Shown here: piece after piece, positions 11,312-22,618 of the stretch | Position numbering within the stretch: the stretch's first letter is position 1 | Layout of the letters: the number at the start of each line of letters is the position of its first letter | Assembly: GCA_022925895.1 (NCBI GenBank) | Contig: JAKSYS010000345.1 | Span: forward strand, 1 to 63,335 | Length of the DNA: 63,335 nt | Reading direction: 5' to 3' | Source: Fragilaria crotonensis | Lineage: Eukaryota; Bacillariophyta; Fragilariophyceae; Fragilariales; Fragilariaceae | The notes under the pieces: model-generated | Seen by the model: only the letters and a program-made list of their open reading frames with translations | Told to the model about the DNA's origin: nothing | The model's database searches: none | Made by a program: the position numbers and the translations under genes

Positions 11312-11562
11312 GTATGGCGTGCGCCACAGTCGACGAACGGACACCCCCTACCGATTACCTACTACTTGCTGTGCGATCGTGGGAAGTGCCTCAGTAGTAG
11401 TCAGTAGTAGCAAGTAATCGTAGAAGGTCCTATCACTCAGACAGATAGTCAGAATTCTGCAGCTGTTCAGAGCTGATTGGAGCAGAGTAAAGAACCAACC
11501 TGGTACTTCATTATTTTCTACCTTGTCGTTTGAGAAAACGAATCCGATAGGAAAAAGGGTAA
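11312..11562 (+). repeat. Right terminal direct repeat of the YR retroelement
   Basis: 251 bp copy of 4887-5138 with a single one-base length difference in a C-run. Seventeen bases beyond it lies an 8-bp perfect hairpin (GTCGTGTG, five-base loop, CACACGAC at 11580-11600), which might be part of the element terminus or unrelated. Confidence 0.93.
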
Positions 11563-11776
11563 CCCACCCCCCCTCACCTGTCGTGTGACTAGCACACGAC
11601 CACACCCCCCCTCCGGGTCATAGCTCATAGCTCATATGATAGCTGAGAGATTCAGAGTTGCAGACATATTATATGTACACCGTTCACGAGTACAAGTACG
11701 CCAGTACTACAACACTTGTTCTGGGTTCTGGGACAAATTAGAAATTCAGGGTGTTGGACATATATATGACATATAA

Positions 11777-12945
11777 GGCCCACCCTTACGGTAACGAAAA
11801 GTTGAGATGAAAAACTGACCCCCCAACTTTTTTTTTCATGTTCACCGGCCTTATGGATGAAAAGTTGCATGAAAAACCAAGTTGGACCGATCTCAACTTT
11901 TCATCGAAAAGTTGGTGGTAAAAGTTGGGGCCCAACTTTTTATCAGCAACTTTTCGATGAAAAGTTGAGAGCATCGAGTCGAGTGAATCATAAAGTGGAA
12001 CAACACCAGCGACGACGACCCCGGCACCAGACGTCGCGAGTCGCGACGACGACACTAGCGACGGCAATGTCGCTCGTCGTCGACGTCAACGAGCAACACT
12101 GACGACGACAGTGTCACTTGACCTCGCGGCGATGACGACGAACGACGACGGCGACTAGAGACGCTAGCGACGACGAGGAGGCGACACGAAACCTCGCCAC
12201 GACAACGACACAAGCGAAAGCGGCGACACTAGATGTTACCAACGCGGACGAGCGACACTCGCAACGACGAAGACGGCGACTAGAGTGGCGACCATGACGA
12301 GGACAACGGCACTATGATAGACCTGGCGACGACGACGACGACACTAACAACGACAAGGCGACAGTGGACGTTGTCGACGACGACACAAGCGACGCTCGCG
12401 ACGTCAACACTAAATCTCGCGACGACGACACAAGCGACACGAAACCTCGCGACGACGGCATCACTTGACGTCGTCGACGACGACGACACTAGCGACCCTA
12501 CTCCTTGCGACACTAGACGCTAGCGGCCATGATGGCGACGCTTTCCGAGAACTGCTTCCTCAAATGTTACCATGTATGGTATTAGCTTATATTTGTTCTA
12601 AACTAAGGATCTACTACGTCTACTCTAGCTAATCCTAACAAAACAACTATCGTGCATTATTGCCACTCGTCGTCGTCGTCGTTCTCAAGATAAGTATGGA
12701 GGGTAACAAATGCGGGAGGGGGCTGCATTCCCTGCAGTCATCAATAACGGTGTGCGGTGGAATTTGTTTGAAAGAATACTGGAGTACTCCGAGTATGGAA
12801 TAAAATGCGACACTAGGATAAAGAATGACCCGGAAAACACAACTTTATTTGTATTCACGATAAGGCCGGGGAAACGACATTTTCTAAAACAAAAGTTGGG
12901 GGGTCAGTTTTTCATCGCAACTTTTCGCTACCGTAAGGGTGGGCC
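11777..12945. mobile_element. Non-autonomous inverted-repeat element, PIF/Harbinger-like
   Basis: Two termini form a 59-bp inverted repeat, 11777-11835 and 12887-12945, starting GGCCCACCCTTACGG, with about three mismatches. They are flanked by TAA at 11774-11776 and 12946-12948, a 3-bp target duplication of the PIF/Harbinger type. The inside has no transposase. It holds several direct and inverted copies of AAAAGTTG/CAACTTTT near each end and a roughly 500-bp CGA/GAC-rich tract. The superfamily assignment is an inference from duplication size. Confidence 0.75.
11990..12530 (+). repeat. CGA/GAC trinucleotide-rich low-complexity tract
   Basis: Irregular CGACGAC and GCGAC repeats interrupted by ACTAG and AAACCTCGC units. 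Open frames on both strands translate into Thr/Asp or Val/Ser runs and are not genes. It forms the core of the inverted-repeat element. Confidence 0.8.
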
Positions 12946-13541
12946 TAAATATATATTTCTGGGGCAGTGTGAAATATGAACTGGAAGATATGATAATAGT
13001 CCTGTTGATAGTAGAGATACATACTGTACATAGCTGCAATGTCCCAATCAAGGATATAAAACGTAACTGTTTTTTTACACAGGCATAATATCATACGTCA
13101 TACGTGAGATACTTACGTATGTATTATGTATGATACAAAGGTACAACATCCTACATATTGGTACAAGTACAATTGTACTCCGAGCTCTGAGTGCATAAAT
13201 CCAGTATGCAGATATTACAGCTGTACGTCTATAACGACAATCGCTGCATGTATCCATATATACGGTTACTACGTACACGCCTACGATAATATGAGCACAG
13301 TACTCCGAGTATCGAGTACTACGATTTACGGTAGTTGTAGCGTACTCGACTACATGCCAGTATATCTCGTTTTTCTCGGTCCCACGACCGGAATACGGCA
13401 ATTGAACATTTTGAATAATTTCTCACTCCTCAATTTCGTTTTCAACGATCTCGGTGCTCGGCGAACATCTGCGATGTTCCGTGTACAGAACAAAAAAAGA
13501 TACAGAATTCAGATGTTCGGATAACGATTTCGAGAGGGATT
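12946..13541. other. Spacer upstream of the NAD(P)-binding protein gene
   Basis: AT-rich, with many TACGTA/GTAC words (13080-13380) like other spacers in this window. No gene supported. It presumably carries the promoter of the gene starting at 13542. Confidence 0.4.
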
Positions 13542-14309
13542 ATGCAATACTTCGCAGCCTTCGCACAAATCTGTCTGCTCGTCTCGCTTCATCTCAGTCC
13601 AACGTCGGAGGCCTTCACCATGTCCAGTCCACTTGCTTCCAAGGTTGTTGCTATCTTAGGTGGTGGTAGCGTCGGAACGACCCTGGCAAACGCCATTCTT
13701 GCTTCGGGCAAGGCCAAGAGTGTCATCATTGCGGCTCGCGATCCTGTCAAGACTCAAGCCAAGCTCGATGAACAAGGTCTTTCTCTAAAGGCTGAAATCG
13801 TGTCCTCCGCCCTGGACGCTGCAGACATTATCATCATGGCAACTCCAAGCATTCACTCCGACGAGGGCATTGAGGAAATGGCCAAATCCTTGGGTGATGT
13901 TTCTGGCAAATGCATCATCGACGCTGTCAACCCCGTGTCGGAATTCCAGGATGGCCTGCAGGCTCGTTGGTCTCAGGGAACAAGTGGAGGAGAAGTCCTT
14001 CAGAATGCTCTTCCGAACGCATATGTCTTCAAGGCATTTAATACCTTGGGAGTCGAGCACATGGCGAATGCAAAAGGGAAGGATATGATATTTTGTGGAC
14101 CTTCTGAGAATGAGGAGGCGTTGGGTTTGGTTACTGAAGTGGTATCTGCTGTCGGATTCAAGCCTTACTATGTTGGACCAATTCGCTACGCTCGTAACTT
14201 GGAAGCCATCGCAGAGTTGTGGATCCACTTAGCGATTCCTCCTCTCCCGGCTGCCGACTTTGGCCGCGATTGGACGTTTGCCATTGCCGGCAACCCATCG
14301 AACAACTGA
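13542..14309 (+). CDS. Plastid-targeted NAD(P)-binding oxidoreductase, F420-reductase-like
   Basis: 255 aa, single exon, ATG at 13542. The first about 26 residues form a signal peptide whose predicted end, SEA then FTMSS, fits the diatom plastid motif in which Phe follows the cleavage site. A Rossmann fold begins at about residue 34 with VAILGGGSVGTTLANAIL, the dinucleotide-binding glycine loop, followed by the second strand SVIIAARDP and DIIIMATPS. Length and layout match the NADP oxidoreductase coenzyme-F420-dependent family (FNO-like), which in organisms without F420 has uncertain substrates. The reaction is therefore not assigned; location is inferred from the presequence. Confidence 0.82.
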   Translation: MQYFAAFAQICLLVSLHLSPTSEAFTMSSPLASKVVAILGGGSVGTTLANAILASGKAKSVIIAARDPVKTQAKLDEQGLSLKAEIVSSALDAADIIIMATPSIHSDEGIEEMAKSLGDVSGKCIIDAVNPVSEFQDGLQARWSQGTSGGEVLQNALPNAYVFKAFNTLGVEHMANAKGKDMIFCGPSENEEALGLVTEVVSAVGFKPYYVGPIRYARNLEAIAELWIHLAIPPLPAADFGRDWTFAIAGNPSNN

Positions 14310-14880
14310 ATGACGTAGGTTGCTGCAGTCGATTATGATTCGGTAAGCCTCCTAGGAGGGTAGTAGCGAAAAATCATCACAACTAGTTAGCACTGTTGTA
14401 AACGGATGATTTTTCTGCCTAGTGTCATCGGGCGCGACGGCCCGCAAGCGGCAAGATAGTGCCAATTTTCATCGTCGCATCTTGGGAGAGGCAAATGCTT
14501 AGTCAGGAATTGCCTTATTTGGTTGTGCCCGACATCTGGCCGGGGTGTGCACTGAAACACTCAATAACGACGACGAGAGGGAGCTACGCAGTGTTTCTCC
14601 ATGGTCTTCGCAGTGCCGATTCATTTGGGAGCAGAAATCAATGCTTAGCATCCACAGTAGCCCCACCACCGGCTAAATTTTGACCGCGTATCGCGCCTAA
14701 AATCTGATTACATTTGAGTCCTCTCGGAGTAGTGCTTCTTGTTACGGAAGATTCAACTTGGATGTGACACAAGTCCTCTGGAAGTTTATACTCTGAAACA
14801 TGCATAACCCGCTTTACGTGTATAATTAAAAACTAAAGCTAGCGGCGACCGTGCGAAGTCTTCCAGTGCCTGCAGGACCC
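14310..14880. other. Convergent spacer with a small hairpin
   Basis: An 11-bp inverted repeat, 14368-14378 (GAAAAATCATC) and 14405-14415 (GATGATTTTTC), lies about 60 bp past the stop of the upstream gene. It could be a 3'-UTR hairpin or a small repeat. Nothing else is seen. Confidence 0.4.
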
Positions 14881-17176
14881 TTAATAAGGAACTGGGAAAA
14901 CACCGCCAGCTGGAACACCTTCGGGGACGGTGACGATCATCGGAAGCTGAGTTTGTGGGTTCACAATCTGAAGCTGCTGACCTGCAAATACACCGGGAGG
15001 GACTTGCACATGAAAGACAGGTTGAGTAACGACAGAGGCCGTCACAACTTGCGGCTGGCCATAGCTGTGCTGAGGAGGTGGGAATGGTTGTGCGTACGAA
15101 GATTGCCCGTAATCTGGTGGTGCACTTGCATTGGGCGCATATGAGCCTTGCGGAGGTGCTCCGTATCGCTGCTGTGGAGCGTAAGCTTGAGGATATGTTG
15201 AGGGAGGTGGAAGTGGAGTAACTCCAGCAAAGGTGTCGTACGTGCCGTAACCGGTATCATCAACCACACCACCACAGTCACTTCCAAGATTGATCTCGCC
15301 CTCTTCATCAATATCCAAGTTGAGGTCGATCTCCTCGTCTTCATTGTACTCATCAGCCACAATTGAAACTCTGCTACCATGAATTTCAGGTAACGGCTTG
15401 ATGCCGTTACCATGGAAGTAGTCAACAACTTGGTCGGGAATTTCTTCCAATGTTGCTTGTGTGAGGTGGATCTTGTTCGATTGGTGACGCTGAAACTCGA
15501 CGAACTGACAAATGTCTCGGCCAGCACCCTCTTGACTCATGAAGTCATCAAGGAATTGCATCGCGCTAAAATCAGCACCGCCAATGCCGACAATGACAAT
15601 CGACAAGGGTGCATCACTGACGCTCCTGATAACCCGTTTTGTTTCATTAATATCCGATACTGCACCATCAGTCAAGATTAGGAGAATGTGGTAAGCTTGC
15701 TGGCCAATTCGCCTGCTAGCCTCTTGCTTGCTCCTTGCCTGCGCTGCTGCGAGCTGAATAACCTCCGAGAAAACAGTTGGACCGCTCATGGTCAAACCAG
15801 TCTTAAAGGTTCCTCGATAGGCATCCAGCATGCCCTTGATGCCGTTGACTTCGGGGGTCGGCCCTAATTGGAAGGCGTGGTTGATGATACCGCGGAACTT
15901 GGCACCGAATCCAAGCATGGGGAACTTTTGGTCCGAATCGTACCTCGCTACGATCGAGCCAACCGCCGTCAGCGCCTTTTCGTAGTCATTTAGCTGAGAG
16001 CCGGAACGATCAATGTAGTGAAGCGTTCCCGGTTTGCGGGGATCTCCGTTTGACCCCGTGAAATCGATTGCCACGGAAAGCTGCAGTTCCAGGCCACCAC
16101 TGAGGTAATCAACAAATTTGGGTCGAGAAGACATTGACGCCGTTGGTGTCGGCGCAGGAGAATACGCCACGGGTATAGCTGTCGCAGGGGTCTCAAATGC
16201 GTTTGCAAATCCGTCCCGCACATTCGGCGGTTCGGTACTGGTACTCAGATTTTCGCCTTCAACAGAGGCCACAGCTACCACAACATTACCAAACGGTTGA
16301 CCTCTCTTTTTTAACACGAATGCCTTGGACATGTCAATTTTTCTGGGGTCACCAGCAGCTGTGGGGACCTTCGCATTCAACAGGGCATTGACTGTAGTTT
16401 CAAAGGAACCCAGGGAATTATGCCTTCCGTTCTTTTCAAAGTCGAAGACAGATATTAATACGGGATGGTCCTTGTCGCCGCCACATACATCGTTTACAGA
16501 TACGGAAGCGGCCTTCCATTTCGGGTTCAGATCATTCTGGATTACTTCGGAACGGTAAACGACTTGCCAGGTAGGACCACCCCCTCCTTTGAGCTGCGTC
16601 GATACTTCGAAGAAAGGGTCGCTCTTTGAAAAAATTCCATCTGCATTGGTGTCAAAGGGTTGAGTTAATCATCTGGACAATCGCTGATCGCGTTCCCTTG
16701 CAAAACACATGCGACGAACGACACGTACCAACATTCTTCAATTTGACTCCTCGTAACTGAAAGTAAAACGTCCCTGCATTCGACATTGGGGCCTTCTGAA
16801 CACGACAAAAGAGTGTTCCCCCGCCCTTAATCTTCTTAGCCTTAATGTTTCCGCGTGCTCCCAATATTTCCCCAATTTCAAACATGGCAGAGCCCATGGG
16901 CTTGGCACCTTTTTTCTTCTTCACTTCATCGTATATTCCCACGTTGATTCGTGTGGGTTTCGCAAATTCATAATCGAGCTCAAAGGTAGTGACCCACTGA
17001 GGGGATAAGTTGTTCTTGATAACTTCCGTCTTGCCCAATATTTTTGGTTGTTGCCCAGGTTCGCTTGCGACGAGGGTCACCACTGCGTATGGGTCCGATG
17101 TCCCATGAAACGCGCCGGCAACGTTCTTGAGCTTTTGAGCATGAAGTGAAATCTGAACTCGATCAGTAGCTGTCAT
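14881..17176 (-). CDS. Copine (two C2 domains, vWA domain, Pro/Tyr-rich tail)
   Basis: Two exons, 17176-16729 and 16640-14881, with a phase-1 GTACGT...GCAG intron at 16641-16728; 735 aa. C2A spans about residues 8-130 (TSDPYAVV). C2B begins at the splice junction, where the join restores KNVDGIFSKSDPFFEV, and runs to about 280. The copine/vWA domain (about 335-560) has the DFTGSNG metal-site sequence and ends FVEFQRH. A Pro/Tyr/Gln-rich tail follows, closing with two repeats of a VPxGV-xxG pattern. Copines are calcium-dependent phospholipid-binding proteins of membrane signalling. Calcium control is inferred from the C2 acidic loops. Confidence 0.92.
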
Positions 17177-18509
17177 CGTTGTACTCAGAAAGAGTGCTTG
17201 TAGATTGGTTGTGCTTTGGGTTGTTGATTAGTTATTCTATGTCAAGATCAGAAAAGCAAAAGTAGGAGGAGACGTTTGGTATTGAGTTTCCCAACAATTG
17301 CCAACACAGCGAGCGTTCGCATACCCAAGACAGGATAAAAACACAAAGCGAATTCCAAACAGGTGATTTCCGGCTTCCGGTTGGAGTTCGCACTTCGTAC
17401 GCGGTGGTCTGTTGTTATGTATTAGCATAGGATACTGTACGGAGTAGTTGCACAGTTCCTACAGGAATCACCACACAATCAGATTATCCCTATCTCTAAA
17501 AGAGATTAAATCATGCTTAACATAAGCAATAAGCATGTTTCAGAGATGATCACGTAGACAATTGGCGACAGTGTTGTGCACTCCACGACTCGGACTATAA
17601 GTATCCTCCAGCCACTGGATTCCATAGTCAAGTTGAAGCGGTTCGATAGTTGATGAGACGTGCAGAACCATGTGACGTCTCGCCCGAGTCCCTCACAAAG
17701 TCACAGCATTTTACTTGTTCCAGATTCGCTTACCGGCTAATGGTACACGACACACCGCTGAGATTTGAACTCCTACTACCACCGTTGGTCCTTCATCACC
17801 GCGTTGCGCAATCGGCATTGCGCACAGCTGGGTCAATTCAACTTTCCAGAAGCTATGTTCCTGGCATAGTACATCGTACCGGTAGATTAGAGAGGTATCC
17901 AAAGTTCATCTGTAACTGGGAGAGGTGTTCATACAGTAGTAGCGTTGCTAAAATGGGAAATGGGGCCCCGATATCAGGGATCAGGGTCCGCTTAATGTAC
18001 TCTATCATAAATCATAACTGGTATAGCGGTATAGTCTGTCAGTACTTTTTCCGTGTACGTGTGTATTATGAAATACGACTGGTATATAGTGTCGTATGTA
18101 CGCTAGTATTCGAAGTGCACTCACAGACAAATCACAACTCACAACTGTACGGCAGTACCAGTACGACTAGTAATCCGTAATCCGTAGGTAGCGAGCTCCG
18201 GGTGCCGGTGTGCGAAAGATTACATCCGGGTCTTCAATTCAAATTGCCTTCTGCTTTTCATACATTTTTCATATGGCGCGGACACCATCCTGGCACCGCT
18301 CCAGCCACTTGTGCGGAAATTCAATGATCGAGAGATTCTTCGTTATGATAGTTCATCAGTTCATCGAGAAAAATGTCAACAACTGTACTCAGAGAACTTG
18401 ATTAATCCAGATTCTTGATGATCCTTTCAGCTCTTCTTACTAATTTTCTTCGCTTCTAAGACAATACTGTCGCAGTGGAATACTCGGCATCATCCTTGTC
18501 GTTCGAGTC
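17177..18509. other. 1.3-kb spacer, no supported gene
   Basis: Lies between divergently transcribed copine and RING genes. Open frames (for example 17650-18180) have biased, unrecognisable translations. GTAC-rich words recur at 17990-18180. It probably holds both promoters. Confidence 0.4.
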
Positions 18510-19834
18510 ATGGACGACGAGGGCGAAGGAAATTCCTGTGTGATTTGTTGCGAGCCGTTGTCATCCTTACCAGTAGGTACGACTGTTCCATGTGGACATG
18601 TCTTCCACGTTGATTGCTTTGGAGAATGGGGTGCTCGAAGCGCATCGAACAGAGATCTGAAATGCCCCATATGCAATGGCATTTGCTTCCGCCAAATGCC
18701 GTTTGTGAGGCTCTTTGTTAACTTGGCAGCAGCAGCAGAAATGTGTGAATCTGACGATGAAACTTTGGATTCCGATATTTCCGACAACAATGAGGTGGGA
18801 ATCGGGACCAGTCAATTGGAAGCACCTCAATTTCTCTATGATGATGATATCTTGGAAGTCACCGTAAAAGTGGGGAGAAGACGGAACCGGCCATCAATGC
18901 GAATCGCAACATTGATCCTTCTACAAATAAATACAAGAGGAAAGCCAAAGTTCTCAAATCTAGAGTCAAACAGCTTGAGAAACTAAGAGAAGAATTCTCC
19001 GAAAGGGCACGATCGTTCGAAACAACGTTTAAGGAAGTCAAGGCAAAGTCGGATGCCGTCAATGCCAACATTCAACAACTCACGGAAGAAAACAAGAATT
19101 ATCGTCTTGAACTTCAAGAAGCCAAGGTAGCGTTGCGACGCAACGTTGCCCTACTCGAAAAATACAAAAAGGAAGCCAATGACTTTAAGCAACAGGCGGC
19201 ACAGGTCACGGCCGCCCTAGACGCAGTCCAAGAGGGGCACCAGCAGGCCCTGCGAGCAGCGCAGTCAACGAGTCTCGCGGAAGTGCGTGAACTTCGCCGG
19301 GACCATACGGCGCTATCAACGGAACATCGAATCATAAGTCAGCAGCTTGCCAAATGAAATGACCAAGTTCTACAGCTGCAACGACGTGTTAAGGATCTGG
19401 AAGCAAAGGTGGGTGGTAGGAATGTGGAAGGAAGTGACCTTCAACGACACAACCTTAATGATTTACAAGCGCATCGTCGCCAAGCAATCGCTGTGTCTCA
19501 ATACAAATCCCAGTGGCGACAAGGAGAGGATCGCGAAATTGCCCGTGGTGAACGAAAAGAGCTTCAACAAAAGATGAGTGCCAAAGGCACAGCTCTTGCT
19601 GCACGAATGTGTCGGGCGTCGGAAAAGAAGATAGTGTCCTCGACCGCAAACCAAGTCCTCGATGTTTTGGACATGAGCGTGCCCAATAAGAAGAGACATG
19701 TTGAACCGAGCATCCAAATCAGAATCGAAAAGACGATGCCGTCATTTGTCAAGAGAAAGGATGCCCTGGTTGTCAAGAATTCCGCAGCACCAAAACGAAG
19801 CGTGCAGAATGATATCCGAGACATGTTTCGTTAG
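18510..19834 (+). CDS. TRAIP-like RING finger / coiled-coil E3 ubiquitin ligase
   Basis: Proposed exons are 18510-18794, 18881-19282 and 19376-19834 (381 aa). Residues 9-55 form a RING finger: CVIC, CGHVFH-x2-C, CPIC. A long coiled coil follows to about residue 260. The protein ends QNDIRDMFR, close to a PCNA-interacting PIP box (Q-x2-I-x2-M-F). RING, coiled coil and a C-terminal PIP-like tail are the layout of TRAIP/NOPO, an E3 acting at stalled replisomes. The intron 18795-18880 is needed to join the frames. The segment 19283-19375 has good splice signals (GTGCGT...TACAG), is 93 nt, reads as in-frame coiled coil and contains a TGA at 19355; it is treated as an intron. Orthology is inferred from architecture. 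Confidence 0.75.
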
Positions 19835-20071
19835 TAGCTAAGCAGCGTGTAGATTATTCTGTGCAATAACGACTCGCTCCGTCATGGCGACCTCCAGTAC
19901 GACGATTCAACAGAATTTTGAGACACTACCAAAACCGCAGAGGGACACGGGGCGGTATGGTTATTGCAGCACAACGTGAATAAGCTAATAGGATAAGAAA
20001 CTACTTCCATTGACATTCGGAGATCAAGCCGGGGCCGCCAGAGCGTTGTATGCCCTTCCTAAAGTTCCTCA

Positions 20072-22257
20072 TTACTTGTTCCAAACATCAGATTCCCTGA
20101 AAAGCTCCTCACCTATGCCAATGTCCCTGGTGGCCACAAGGAACAAGTCGAAGCTCAAGTGATGACGATCGTAGACTGGAGAGAAAATCGGACGCGTACG
20201 ACGCGGCACCCATCGCCCAACATTAGCCTTCGCATCGTTTGCTTGAATCAGGAACGAAGCACCAACTTCAACATAAGTCTGACCCAAACCTGGTTCACTG
20301 GAGTTGTGGCCAAACTTGTCGATGAACTTGACGGCATCTGCAATGACCTTGACGTTTCCGTCCACTTCAGTATTTTGACGGAGGCCGGCCAAGACTTCAT
20401 CCTGGATAATAAAACTGCTGGCAAGATGGGAGGGCATGATATAGGAGCCCTTCGAATTTCGCGGATCGCCGTAACCTTGGGAATCGTCTCGTGAGGTCCA
20501 AGGAATTCCACCTTGAACGAACCGTTTTGTTCGTCATCGACATCATACTCATGCAATTCGGCGTTGGGATCGAGTGCAATGTAGGCGCATTCAAACGGTG
20601 TAGGATCGCGGCGACAATAGACCGTCTCCCAAGCCTTTGGTGGGTAGCGGTACGAAAGCTGAGTCGCACCGTCAAAATGAACCAGGGCTGGCACCTTGGA
20701 CTTTGTAGGCACGATGCGGTCGTAGATATCATAATCAAAGCGACCCGGCCCATCTTGCCATCGGCCTCGGCACAAGACGCTCTTGCACACGACCAAAAAG
20801 GCATGTGGCTCGAGGAATCCACAATGAGCCTCTTCGTAAGCAAACATGGCCTTGACAGAGTCTTGGATTTCCAGCATATTGAACATCCGCTCACGACGTT
20901 GATAGACGCCATGGTCGGCGCGCGGATCGTGGATGTTGGGAGCGGTCCCAACTTGAATGATAAGGACGCCTTCGTCAGAGAGCGACGTCAACAGAGCATT
21001 TGCAAAGTTCGCGTCGTTATAAAGCATTTCTGCAACTTGTACATCGTCCTCTGGATCAAGAGCATCAAGGATGATGACATCGAAAAGGTGGTCCGGCTTC
21101 GGCTGGGAAGGTTCTGGTCCGAAACGATCAACGAACCATTTGACACCTTCGGCAAAGACTAGTTTGGTTCTGCTGTCATCAAAACAGTTAGGTGCGCTGC
21201 CGAAAAGATCCGAACAGTTGTTCATTTGAGGCAAATATTCACGCGCAATTGCCACAAGTTCCGAATCCAACTCAATCATGGTGACAGTTTCCACCGACTT
21301 GTGCTTGAGGACTTCGCGCAGTGTCGCTCCTTCTCCGCCACCAATCAATGCCACGTGTTTTGGCGACGGGTGTGCAAACATGGCGGGGTGAACAAGGGCT
21401 TCGTGGTATTCGCGTTCGGTTGACGAGAGGGACTGTAAGGTGCCATCGAGGAACAGGAGACGATCTGGAGTTGCAATTTCGGGCGTCAACCAGCGTGGAT
21501 CTCCGGGTTGCAAGTTGTGCTGGAGAGCATCGTCGTAACTTGGTGTGTCGTCGACCTCCAAAACATCCCAAATATCGATTTGTTGAAACTTGGATCTGGT
21601 CGAGATGATACACTCCTTGGTATGCATCTCAAGAGGCGACAAGACCCAAAATGCAAGATCCGAGGAATGGTCTAGGTAATTGGTGCGGTTCTTATCAAGA
21701 CGGAAACCTCTGAGTTCGTGCGACCATTGAGTAACAGTATTCTCTCCAATTGCGAACAATTCCTCAATCTTTGGAACGACCGGAAGGAGAGGGTTGGATC
21801 CACAAGTGAAAAGATCCAGCGTGATGACACCATCATCAGGCCAAGTGTGGAAAGAAATGTGCGACTCCAGCAAGACACCAACACAGGAAACTCCTGAAGG
21901 AATGAGTTTGTGGCAATGGTACGACAGCATTGTAAGGCCGCCAGCTTTGACAGATTCCACCATAGCGTGCGCCAGGCGGTCTACCGAATCCAGAAAGTCT
22001 CCGTCAATGTTCTTGATATCAATCAACAAGTGTTGACCAGAAGGTTCATACACAGCTGAATCAATCGTTGGCTGTTGGACAACTGTGCGATCTGCAACGG
22101 TCTGCCACTTGTTCAATTCGACTTGGCCAATGCTAGCAATCATGTCTTCTGGTCCAAAGGCTACTCCTGCGCCAAATGCCAGCACCATGGCACAGGTGAT
22201 GCTCAAGAGAAAGACTCGAATGTCAATCGCATAACGTTTCGTCGTTTCGGCGGGCAT
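20072..22257 (-). CDS. Fused S-adenosylmethionine decarboxylase-spermidine synthase
   Basis: ATG at 22257. A signal-anchor-like helix lies at about residues 15-35. The SpeD part (about 70-185) is the class-1b type: ESHISFHTWP carries the self-processing Ser that becomes pyruvoyl and the His, and DLFTCG the Cys. The spermidine synthase part (about 230-530) has GGGEGATLRE, the acidic end of strand 2 (IELD) and ILDALDPED with the catalytic Asp. One polypeptide could thus make decarboxylated AdoMet and transfer its aminopropyl group to putrescine. Near the 3' end the frame must change: a 62-nt GT-AG intron at 20450-20511 fits and gives 707 aa ending at 20072. The extra tail ends in VATRDIGIGEELF, reminiscent of the end of a SET domain. 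The tail identity is tentative. Confidence 0.88.
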
Positions 22258-22618
22258 GGTAGAGGAGGTTGTTCGAGAACTGAACGCACCGGTTTCGACC
22301 GCGCTGTGAAGGCTACAGTTGAGTTTTGGGAGTTGAGGAGTTGACAGTTGAGAATTGAGAACGGGTCTTGTGACGTCGAACGGGTGTCGAATAATATTGA
22401 GCCGTATCGTTGTCCATCAGTTTTGTATATTTGGTGCTCCACGGTGCCGTACGAATCTTTTGAAAACTCACTCCGACGTCCGACGGGTGACCTCGAGCGC
22501 AACGGTCGACGACGAGAAGACGTTAGACCTGAGACATGATACATGATCGTTATTAGCATTGCCACTTGGTCCGAAAGAGTATCTGATTCTATTTATAGCT
22601 TTGTTGCAACTTGCCACC
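22258..22618. promoter_or_regulatory. Shared divergent promoter region
   Basis: 361 bp between the start codons of the polyamine fusion gene and the Sft2 gene; must contain both promoters and 5' UTRs. No specific element identified. Confidence 0.45.

Larger units (their letters stand above)
4887..11562 (+). mobile_element. Tyrosine-recombinase retrotransposon (DIRS/PAT/Ngaro-like), degenerate
   Basis: A 6.7-kb GC-richer block bounded by two direct repeats of about 250 bp. Inside, in order, are a gag-like region, a reverse transcriptase with YVDD motif, an RNase H and a tyrosine recombinase; that gene set defines DIRS-order retroelements and excludes ordinary LTR elements, which carry a DDE integrase. 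I see no target-site duplication, as expected for tyrosine-recombinase insertion. The termini are direct, not inverted, which points toward PAT/Ngaro rather than DIRS1. The split A1-B1-A2-B2 pattern typical of those groups is not evident because I find no second repeat pair. All reading frames contain shifts. Confidence 0.85.

Noticed and set aside
12280..12523. Val/Ser- or Thr/Asp-rich frames in the CGA/GAC tract
   Set aside because: Products of trinucleotide repeat, not genes.
17650..18180. 176-aa frame between copine and RING genes
   Set aside because: No domain, biased composition, GTAC-rich 3' half, no splice or homology support.
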